Below are positions 1 to 4,514 of a DNA stretch of 5,074 nucleotides, in pieces. How positions within the stretch are numbered: position 1 is the first letter of the stretch; each line of letters begins with the position of its first letter. A program made the translations under genes and the position numbers. Below the pieces are notes generated by a model. The model saw only the letters and a program-made list of their open reading frames with translations, searched no databases and was not told the DNA's origin. The DNA comes from Candidatus Nitrosopolaris nunavutensis (lineage in GTDB: Archaea > Thermoproteota > Nitrososphaeria > Nitrososphaerales > Nitrososphaeraceae), in NCBI GenBank assembly GCA_002501855.1, contig DAOM01000359.1, positions 4,721 to 9,794 of the forward strand. The letters are read 5' to 3'.

Positions 1-96
1 TTGAACTTGAATGGCAAAGGAGCAGGATCTATGAATAAATGAGTCCGATTAATAAATCAAAAAACCACTGCCTGGTAATGGAAAGAAATTTATGAC

Positions 97-102
97 AAAA
101 AA
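97..102 (-). terminator. possible oligo-T transcription terminator
   Basis: A run of six A on the plus strand reads as TTTTTT on the minus strand, 57 nt after the stop codon of the secreted-protein gene at 160-426. Archaeal RNA polymerase can terminate at oligo-T runs without a hairpin. No stem-loop precedes it, and such runs occur by chance in AT-rich DNA, so the call is weak. Confidence 0.25.
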
Positions 103-159
103 TAGTGGAAACTTTTGCGGCAGTAGTTTAAGATACGATGATAGCACTATCCAGTTGAA

Positions 160-426
160 CTATGTGCTTGAGGTTCCTGAACTATGTGAATGATGATGTG
201 GGTGACTGCTGGTACGAGATCCATGATGTATGGCGTTAGCGTTGCTATTGGTACTATTGATGTCACTAAAGATATTAGTCGCGTTGGTAATACTACTTGT
301 TGAGTTGTTTGTATTAGCATGACTGTAATGAAGGTGTGTGCTGATCGTGGAAGCCGCTAAGGTAGATGTCATCAGAAGCGTAGCTGATATTGTCATCGTT
401 ACTGCCAAAATGGCAAAGATAGACAT
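160..426 (-). CDS. small secreted Asn/Ser/Thr-rich protein with His-rich C-terminus
   Basis: This encodes an 88-aa protein that I do not recognise by family. Residues 1-25 form a hydrophobic segment ending in STLAAS, which fits a Sec signal peptide or an N-terminal membrane anchor. Residues 38-65 are almost entirely Asn, Ser, Thr and Ala and contain four N-glycosylation sequons (N40-N-S, N41-S-T, N48-A-T, N57-S-T). The tail, residues 67-81, is histidine-rich (HHGSRTSSHPHHHSH) and could bind divalent metal ions such as copper, zinc or nickel. The inference is a small, glycosylated, cell-surface or exported protein. The ATG start is supported by the signal peptide beginning directly there and by a TATA-like box 44-50 bp upstream. 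No Shine-Dalgarno sequence is visible. It stands alone, with no co-oriented close neighbour. The low-complexity composition means similarity searches may return only biased hits. Confidence 0.65.
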   Translation of the reverse strand: MSIFAILAVTMTISATLLMTSTLAASTISTHLHYSHANTNNSTSSITNATNIFSDINSTNSNANAIHHGSRTSSHPHHHSHSSGTSST

Positions 427-469
427 TGTTTTGCAGTTACATTCATTGCCACATCATGCGAAATACATC

Positions 470-476
470 ATTTATA
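470..476 (-). promoter_or_regulatory. TATA-like box upstream of the small secreted-protein gene
   Basis: The minus strand reads TATAAAT here, with its centre 47 bp upstream of the ATG at 426. Transcription starting about 25 bp downstream of this box would give a short leader of roughly 20 nt, which is normal for archaea. It was chosen on sequence and spacing alone. Confidence 0.4.
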
Positions 477-632
477 CGAAGTTGGGTTCATCCACATTAT
501 AGCTAAGTTCACAGCCCTTCTATCATATCTTTGATAAACAATTGTCCATATTAGATCTGATAAATTGAAAATATCATTCAACAGCCCTGATGCAGCCTAT
601 TCAAGAAGTAAAAGCATTAATTGAACTTCACT

Positions 633-875
633 TCATAGAATCCACATGACTAACAGCTGAATGGCGGATCTAGTACGCGTGATTCTCAGCTGCATGCAGG
701 CATTATGAAGAGTCAGGTGTAAAACATGAATAGAATATCTATTTATTTTGTTCATTCCAAATATCATATCACTCATAAATTCGAGAGTACCTTGTCTTAA
801 TGAATAAAATACCATCATTATTGGCTGAAAGCTGTCTTTATTAGATAAAGGACAGGATTCTATTGTTACTTTCAA
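633..875 (-). CDS. doubtful hypothetical ORF
   Basis: This is an 80-codon frame starting at TTG (875); the first internal ATG codons are at residues 20-21. The middle part (residues 19-45, containing MMVFYSLRQGTLEFMSDMIF) has a reasonable protein-like composition. The C-terminal third is less convincing. No Shine-Dalgarno sequence, domain or motif is recognised. It may be a decayed gene fragment or a chance ORF. The 206 bp to its left (427-632), apart from the promoter of the preceding gene, and the 62 bp to its right show nothing else I can support. Confidence 0.22.
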   Translation of the reverse strand: MKVTIESCPLSNKDSFQPIMMVFYSLRQGTLEFMSDMIFGMNKINRYSIHVLHLTLHNACMQLRITRTRSAIQLLVMWIL

Positions 876-937
876 GAGATCTTACATATATTCTAGTTCA
901 ACGTACGTAATATTATGAAATGTGATGATCTTTTTTG

Positions 938-1261
938 ATGCAAAACAGTTTTCCGATGAGAGAATGGCATATTAAACACATGGAAAAGATAGTCATAAAA
1001 TTTGTAACAGGACTATCAGAAAGTGCCACTAACTGGGAAAAAAGACAGAATAAACGCTACGGTAGAATATCAAACGTTTGTAGACAAATAGGCTATGACA
1101 TAAAGCAGGGAGCCACAAACGAACAAGTTCTTTTGCTTTTACAAAAAATTCGTAATGATTCATCTTTTTCCACTCTTAGAGAGAATGGTGGTTCTATAGA
1201 AAGATTAGATGAAGTAGAGAAACATTTTATGCCAAAGGAAAACAGCTATTCATGGTATTAA
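938..1261 (+). CDS. hypothetical charged 107-aa protein
   Basis: I do not recognise this protein. It is hydrophilic and charged, with no signal peptide, membrane segment or cysteine-rich metal site (a single Cys, in the run NVCRQIGYDI). The amphipathic stretches MEKIVIKFVTGLSESATNWE and NEQVLLLLQKIRN suggest a soluble, mostly helical protein. The frame opens after a TGA at 926-928. A TTG at 935 directly precedes the ATG at 938, and later in-frame ATGs at 956 and 980 are alternative starts. No Shine-Dalgarno sequence is seen. An AT-rich, TATA-like stretch (CATATATT, about 885-892) lies about 50 bp upstream of the ATG. The size and isolation fit accessory genes found near integration sites, but that is inference only. 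Confidence 0.5.
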   Translation: MQNSFPMREWHIKHMEKIVIKFVTGLSESATNWEKRQNKRYGRISNVCRQIGYDIKQGATNEQVLLLLQKIRNDSSFSTLRENGGSIERLDEVEKHFMPKENSYSWY

Positions 1262-1522
1262 CTTCATCTTTACATTCCTGTTACGATATAACTCCACAAA
1301 AAAATTGACTCAATTCCGGATGTGGATACGACATATTTTCTTGAAATAGTAATCGAATATTTATGCCAATAACTTTTATTCTACGATTGTATCATGAGTT
1401 GCGCATAGTCGATGTTTTTATTCTCGCATTTCTGAGCTGATAACTCTAACTTACTGTCCTGTTATGATATCTGACATTCAGTTTGCATTCCTGAGATAAT
1501 CCTATAGATTACCTGGCTTAAG

Positions 1523-1590
1523 AAAAGAGAGATAACTTGCTCGAGTATTGTTTGTGATTCATAATTTCTGCGATTGCCGATCTCTCTTTT
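1523..1590. repeat. 11-bp perfect inverted repeat with 46-nt loop
   Basis: AAAAGAGAGAT at 1523-1533 is the exact reverse complement of ATCTCTCTTTT at 1580-1590. The arm pair can be extended by one G-U pair, and the plus-strand 3' arm ends in a five-T run. Read as RNA this gives a long stem closing a 46-nt loop, next to an oligo-T that could act as a terminator. No box C/D or H/ACA motif was recognised in the loop. It may be an RNA element, a remnant of a mobile element end, or chance in AT-rich DNA. Confidence 0.5.
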
Positions 1591-1636
1591 TGTAAGGCGT
1601 CTGCACTCAGATCTAAGTCGGATCGCGTGCCACTAG

Positions 1637-1650
1637 CTGTTTGCAAACAG
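1637..1650. repeat. 14-bp perfect palindrome after the minus-strand fragment
   Basis: CTGTTTGCAAACAG is a perfect palindrome located 18-31 bp beyond the stop codon of the minus-strand ORF at 1668-1832. GTTTGC recurs at 1662-1667, so two overlapping hairpins can be drawn in the 3' region of that ORF. It could be a 3'-end or transcription-termination structure or a regulator binding site. There is no oligo-T directly after it on the minus strand, which weakens the terminator idea. Confidence 0.35.
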
Positions 1651-1667
1651 GCTTCTTGTTAGTTTGC

Positions 1668-1832
1668 CTATTTTTTCAAAGTATCTAACATATGCCATGC
1701 CGTGTAATATCCTACTTTGTAAACTGCGTAGTATGCGTCTCCGTTGCTGGGATTGCAAGAGTCGTCATCTGCTTTGTTGCATAGAAAGTCGGATTTCCAG
1801 GTAAACCAACCGGACCATGACCACTCTTCCAT
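1668..1832 (-). CDS. Trp/Tyr/Cys-containing small protein or C-terminal gene remnant
   Basis: A 54-aa frame from ATG (1832) to TAG (1668-1670), too short to draw notice by length but very protein-like. It begins MEEWSWSGWFTWKSDFLC, continues through an acidic stretch and a second cysteine, and ends YKVGYYTAWHMLDTLKK. The two cysteines are residues 18 and 26. The end shares the pattern Y-K-[V/L]-G-Y-x2-A-W with the fragment at 2048-2200, indicating common descent. No signal peptide is present at this start. The frame is open for 11 codons further upstream without a better start, so it may be the C-terminus of a longer decayed, possibly exported, protein. Its 5' end overlaps by 16 bp the divergent plus-strand ORF at 1817, so at least one of the two starts is probably wrong. 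Function unknown. Confidence 0.45.
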   Translation of the reverse strand: MEEWSWSGWFTWKSDFLCNKADDDSCNPSNGDAYYAVYKVGYYTAWHMLDTLKK

Positions 1833-2041
1833 TCTTGTCTGCTCTGATATCGCAGGACGAGTTCTTGGTTACAAGATATATAGTCGCGCCTATATTTGCA
1901 CCTGACTTTATAAACGTCTTAAAAAAGATAATGATACCTTTTAGTCCAACACAGCTCTCGCAATTTAAAACAGAATTTGTGAAACAAATGAGCCTAACTC
2001 CTGCTCAGATTCAACACGCGGAGCAACAGTTCGGGTTTTAG
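1817..2041 (+). CDS. hypothetical 74-aa protein
   Basis: Unrecognised. The first half is hydrophobic and aromatic-rich (QDEFLVTRYIVAPIFAPDF). The second half looks helical and soluble (SPTQLSQFKTEF, then SLTPAQIQHAEQQFGF at the end). The repeated pattern 'SPTQLSQFK' and 'LTPAQIQHAEQQF' suggests two similar helix starts. The ATG at 1817 follows an in-frame TAA at 1802 and has no clear Shine-Dalgarno sequence. The first five codons overlap the divergent minus-strand ORF 1668-1832; an internal start such as the ATG at 1931 would avoid this. It lies between two related minus-strand fragments, so it may be an insertion between them, or a shadow of decayed minus-strand DNA. Confidence 0.35.
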   Translation: MTTLPFLSALISQDEFLVTRYIVAPIFAPDFINVLKKIMIPFSPTQLSQFKTEFVKQMSLTPAQIQHAEQQFGF

Positions 2042-2047
2042 GCACGC

Positions 2048-2200
2048 TTAACGATTTCCTAACCAGCCATTTAATGTATTCCATGCTTCAGAGTATCCCA
2101 ATTTGTACGGAGTACAATCGGTGTGGCAGGTGCCTTCTATGGTGTTGATTCCACTTTTAATAATTACTCTTGACAACAAATTTTGTTGAGTTGGTTTTGA
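2048..2200 (-). pseudogene. C-terminal remnant related to the ORF at 1668-1832
   Basis: A 50-codon open stretch on the minus strand with no ATG start, bounded upstream by TAG (2201-2203) and ending in TAA (2048-2050). The C-terminal 35 residues look real: SGINTIEGTCHTDCT followed by PYKLGYSEAWNTLNGWLGNR. The paired cysteines (C-x3-C) and the motif Y-K-L-G-Y-x2-A-W match the end of the protein at 1668-1832. The matching nucleotide blocks (2072-2107 against 1686-1721) are identical at 25 of 36 positions by my hand count. The upstream part has neither a signal peptide nor a start, so I read it as a 5'-truncated copy. It lies 48 bp downstream of the minus-strand gene ending at 2249. Function unknown; a small exported protein family is possible. 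Confidence 0.4.
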
Positions 2201-2248
2201 CTAGTGAAAGATTTTATGCATGTTACAAAGAATACATGTTCGCACTAT

Positions 2249-2764
2249 TCATTCAATTGTTGACGTATTAATTTCAACGGTAACAACTAAAGTGTTATCA
2301 GTCATTTCGAAATCAGTTTTCTTATGCAACAAATCCTCTAATGCAAACCGATACATTTCTTTTAAGAGAAACCCATAGTTCCTACCCAAATCATGCTGTA
2401 TCATAAAACGATTGACCCTTTCGCCATCACTAATTTCATGTTTATAAGAAAAGTCAGATATCCTTGCCCAATCTTCCGTCATGTCTAAAAATGAAGAAGC
2501 GGTGAATTCGTCTCTAATGAGCAAAGCAAGATCCTTAAGTTTGTCTTTGACTGCCTCCTCTGCATTACTGGATAATTGCTCCTCTGTAAGCTCATTAACA
2601 GTTCTTGATATTAATGGCTTCGGGACATAGAATAGTCCAGTTCGTTTCGCATAAGTATGCCATACTATGTAGACGGGTTTGTAGAACGAATCAGAAATTG
2701 CAAAGGAGAAATAGTCCTAGATGGCCTGTATCATGAAAAACAATCGGTCAGCTCCGATTTTCAT
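2249..2764 (-). pseudogene. hypothetical gene interrupted by an in-frame amber codon
   Basis: Positions 2249-2716 are one open minus-strand frame of 155 aa with strongly protein-like content: [17 protein letters not shown], then [51 protein letters not shown] and a final strand-like [11 protein letters not shown]. It contains no ATG start near its beginning. Reading through a TAG at 2717-2719 adds 15 residues (MKIGADRLFFMIQAI) and reaches an ATG at 2764, so a single nonsense change would explain the structure. A start at TTG (2524) would give a 91-aa protein but discard the well-formed first 64 residues. The basic-to-acidic helical C-terminus ending in a beta strand resembles small alpha/beta domains of Thaumarchaeota hypothetical proteins, but I cannot name a family. 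Further upstream, a different frame (ATG at 2843, TGA at 2748-2750) may hold a frameshifted N-terminus. The gene diverges from tRNA-Pro. Confidence 0.5.
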
Positions 2765-2842
2765 ACGAGGTCAAGAACGATTGCAGAAATGGAAATCCAT
2801 GCGGGTCCTGCTCAACTCCGATATTTCCATAATCAGTGTACA

Positions 2843-2850
2843 TTTAAAAG
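2843..2850 (+). promoter_or_regulatory. TATA-like box of the tRNA-Pro gene
   Basis: TTTAAAAG is centred about 28 bp upstream of the tRNA 5' end (2875). That is the usual distance between an archaeal TATA box and the transcription start, so transcription could begin at or just before the mature 5' end. It was chosen on sequence and spacing only. Confidence 0.45.
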
Positions 2851-2874
2851 AGGTCAGTCAATCTGAGAATACGG

Positions 2875-2973
2875 GGGGCTATCGTCTAGCTTGGTCCAGG
2901 ATACCATCTCAACACTGAGTGAGGTACAAGCCTGGGGCGCTGGCGGTCGTGGGTTCAAATCCCACTGGCCCCA
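2875..2973 (+). tRNA. tRNA-Pro (anticodon GGG) with 23-nt intron
   Basis: The cloverleaf is complete once an intron at 2907-2929 is removed, giving a 76-nt mature tRNA. Acceptor stem: GGGGCTA (2875-2881) pairs with TGGCCCC (2966-2972), with one G-U pair; discriminator A2973; no encoded CCA. D-stem: 2884-2887 with 2899-2902. Anticodon stem: CCA (2904-2906) plus GC (2930-2931) pairs perfectly with GCTGG (2939-2943). The loop is CTGGGGC, with anticodon GGG at 2934-2936. T-arm: GTGGG/CCCAC around TTCAAAT (2949-2965). Without the intron removed, the anticodon stem has a mismatch and 23 surplus bases, so splicing is required. It decodes CCC and CCU proline codons. The integrase gene begins 75 bp after the 3' end, so the 3' half of this tRNA is the likely attachment site of an integrated element. 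Confidence 0.93.
2907..2929 (+). other. tRNA intron at non-canonical position 29/30
   Basis: The intron interrupts the 5' strand of the anticodon stem, not the usual 37/38 site. A relaxed bulge-helix-bulge can be drawn: inner stem CTCA (2908-2911) with TGAG (2920-2923) and an 8-nt loop; 3-nt bulge at 2905-2907; central helix TAC (2902-2904) with GTA (2924-2926) plus an A-C mismatch; 3-nt bulge at 2928-2930. Symmetric cuts after the second base of each bulge remove exactly 2907-2929. Shifting both cuts by one base (2906-2928) leaves the same mature RNA. Removal would be by the archaeal tRNA splicing endonuclease, and non-canonical introns are known to need the broad-specificity heteromeric form of that enzyme. 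Confidence 0.8.
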
Positions 2974-3034
2974 ATATGTACATGGGTTCATATACTTGAG
3001 TTCGGTAATATACGATATAATAGAACCAGAAAGT

Positions 3035-3039
3035 GAGGT
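3035..3039 (+). promoter_or_regulatory. Shine-Dalgarno sequence for the integrase TTG start
   Basis: GAGGT (3035-3039), within GTGAGGT, sits nine bases before the TTG at 3049 and matches the anti-Shine-Dalgarno end of archaeal 16S rRNA. It decides the start: a TAG (3046-3048) lies directly before the TTG in frame, so nothing further upstream can be used. AT-rich TATA-like stretches lie between about 2988 and 3021, but I cannot choose one. Confidence 0.5.
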
Positions 3040-3048
3040 TTAAAATAG

Positions 3049-4383
3049 TTGCCAGCAAAACTTACTACTACAATCAACAAAATTTCTTCTGTGCCAAATC
3101 CTACCAATTCTACTATAATACAGGAATTTTCCAGATATATGAAAGAGAATGGGTCTTCGGAGCATCATCAAAACAACAACTTAAAAGCGATCATTGCATT
3201 TGCCAGCTTTCTTGGATCGCATACTACCTTCTATGACATTCAGAAAAAGGACCAGGTCGCGGCGTTTCTAGATACTAAGATAAACAGATAAGATAATGAA
3301 AACAAATGGATTACTACCTGGAATAATTATCTTACCAGACTCAAACTCTTTTTTCGATGGCTTTACAATGCGAGAGGAAGAGGCTCTGAAGATGTAGCGC
3401 CACAGTCCGACTGGGAAACACCTGTATTCGCCAGGATTAAAGAAAAGAAAACCAAGAGGATAAGTCCATATTCAGAGACGGAATTATGGGAACGTGACGA
3501 AATTCTATTTATTCTTAAGTACGAACCATATAAACGTAATAAGGCAGCTTTAGCACTGTTTTGGGATCTTGATGCAAGAAATCACGAGATCATACTATTA
3601 AAAATTAAACATATTCGGCTGAGGGAACGTTATGGTGAAGGAGAAATCCCATATCAAGCTAAAACTGGTAGCGGTCCTGTCCTACTGACAGCCTCTTTCC
3701 CGTATGTACGCGATTGGCTTAACGAACATCCTTTCAGAAATGAACCAGACGCAAGGCTGATATGTAATCTTCTAACCGGTGGGTCCGTCAAGTCAGATGC
3801 AATGTGGACAATGATGAAACAGTTACGACAAAGGGCCATTCGCCTGATCGAAAATGGTTCCATAACCAACAAAGAAGAGCGACAAAAATTAGAGCATTTG
3901 ATTAAAACCAAGAGGTGGAATCCATATTGCATACGCCATTCAGCTATCAGCTCGGACTCAGATTTCTTACCCGAATATGCCTTGAAGAAAAAAGTGAGAT
4001 GGTCTATGAATTCAAAACAAGGTTCCAGATATATAAAAAGGAGGATGGGAGAAGATTTGAAGAATCAAATCCTCGTACACAATGGCATCATCTCTGAGGA
4101 GTACGCCGCGACACAAAGGAAGCCTTCTATCCTGAATTGTCCTCGATGCGCTTTGATTAACGCGATCGATAACAAATTTTGTTCAAAATGTAGCTATCCT
4201 TTGATTCCTTCCGCATTTGACGAGATCAAGGCAAGTGAAGCGATGAAACTAAAGGCAGTGGAAGAGAGATATCAACAGGAGATGAAAGTAATGCGAGAAG
4301 ATTTGAGATTAGAAATGCGAAATCAAATTTCGCAATTGCTTACGAAATTAAAACCTGAGATTGTCAGAGAAGGTCTTGCTTGA
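3049..4383 (+). pseudogene. tyrosine recombinase (site-specific integrase) with in-frame TAA
   Basis: A member of the phage-integrase (tyrosine recombinase) family, which cuts and rejoins DNA at attachment sites. The frame runs 444 codons from TTG to TGA but is broken by TAA at codon 81 (3289-3291). Counting that codon, residues 1-150 are the DNA-binding arm and SAM-like core domain (WITTWNNYLTRLKLFFRWL just after the stop). The catalytic domain shows Arg177 in DARNHEI, Lys205 in AKTGSG, Tyr293-x-x-Arg296-His297 in PYCIRHSAI, Trp318 and the nucleophile Tyr328 in GSRYIK. The first residue of the usual H-x-x-R box is Tyr. Residues 364-381 form a zinc ribbon (C-x2-C-x10-C-x2-C), followed by a coiled coil to about residue 440. 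No frameshift or other stop occurs, and no start codon follows the TAA before ATG 3802, so a restarted product (193 aa) would lack Arg177 and Lys205. I infer recent inactivation, a sequencing error, or readthrough. It lies directly beside tRNA-Pro, its probable target. Confidence 0.88.
3289..3291 (+). other. premature TAA stop in the integrase frame
   Basis: The frame reads AAA-rich codons ATA AAC AGA, then TAA, then GAT AAT GAA and continues uninterrupted for 363 more codons. CAA, AAA or GAA would differ by one base. The break lies in the linker between the first helices and the rest of the core-binding domain, where related proteins have charged residues, so a simple point mutation is the easiest explanation. 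Confidence 0.85.
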
Positions 4384-4514
4384 AATGCTAAAAGGACTTA
4401 CTTGTCTGTGGCTATCTCATGAATTCATCAGAAGTCAGTGTATGCAATAAGTTAGTGTAATCAACTGTACTCTTATGGAATATGGCGTAGTATTCGCTTG
4501 CAGGTCTGTCTAAC
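4384..4514. other. spacer between integrase and sdhB fragment
   Basis: These 131 bp contain no gene I can support. No frame matches the missing N-terminus of SdhB, and no copy of the tRNA-Pro 3' end (a second attachment site) is present. The SdhB frame itself is closed by a TAG at 4488-4490. A 10-bp palindrome, ATGAATTCAT (4419-4428), is the only local structure seen. A recombination junction between element and host DNA could lie here. Confidence 0.4.

Larger units (their letters stand above)
1262..1667. other. about 400 bp without a convincing gene
   Basis: Neither strand carries a frame I would call a gene. The longest suspicious stretch is a minus-strand frame of about 57 codons with no early start codon, lying roughly between 1470 and 1640. 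The interval contains the 11-bp inverted repeat at 1523-1590, the near-duplicate 14-mer at 1276-1289 and 1457-1470, and a 14-bp palindrome at 1637-1650. It could be degraded coding DNA or could hold an untranslated RNA; the sequence alone does not decide. Confidence 0.5.

Noticed and set aside
1..42. Open frame from base 1 to TGA at 40-42 that might be the tail of an upstream gene.
   Set aside because: Thirteen codons with no motif are not enough to call a partial gene.
92..193. Plus-strand 33-aa ORF (MTKNSGNFCGSSLRYDD...).
   Set aside because: It is very short and overlaps the 3' end of the secreted-protein gene on the other strand. A preceding AAGAAA is not a Shine-Dalgarno sequence, so chance is a sufficient explanation.
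1833..2035. Minus-strand frame antisense to the ORF at 1817-2041 that could extend the small protein at 1668-1832 through a frameshift.
   Set aside because: It contains a phenylalanine/isoleucine-rich run and needs a frameshift just at 1832; the plus-strand frame has the better composition, so I did not join them.
2657..2866. Plus-strand ORF beginning MPYYVDGFV, reminiscent of the start of DUF1428 (YbaA-like) proteins.
   Set aside because: The resemblance stops after about nine residues, and the same bases encode the more convincing minus-strand stretch [10 protein letters not shown], which continues open for 155 residues. The likeness is therefore probably an antisense coincidence.
2721..2918. 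Plus-strand ORF of 65 codons running into the tRNA.
   Set aside because: It overlaps the tRNA-Pro gene by more than 40 bp, has no Shine-Dalgarno sequence, and its composition is not convincing.
3033..3236. Plus-strand ORF starting at GTG 3033.
   Set aside because: It lies in another frame of the integrase N-terminal region, and its start codon is part of the integrase Shine-Dalgarno region.
3654..3932. Minus-strand ORF of 92 codons.
   Set aside because: It is antisense to the catalytic core of the integrase, whose frame is supported by motif residues.
3915..4097. Plus-strand ORF of 60 codons.
   Set aside because: It is a shifted frame over the integrase segment that holds the catalytic Arg-His and Tyr.
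3802..4383. Separate 193-aa gene starting at ATG 3802.
   Set aside because: It is simply the in-frame C-terminal half of the integrase; it would lack the first catalytic Arg and the Lys, and no ribosome binding site precedes it.
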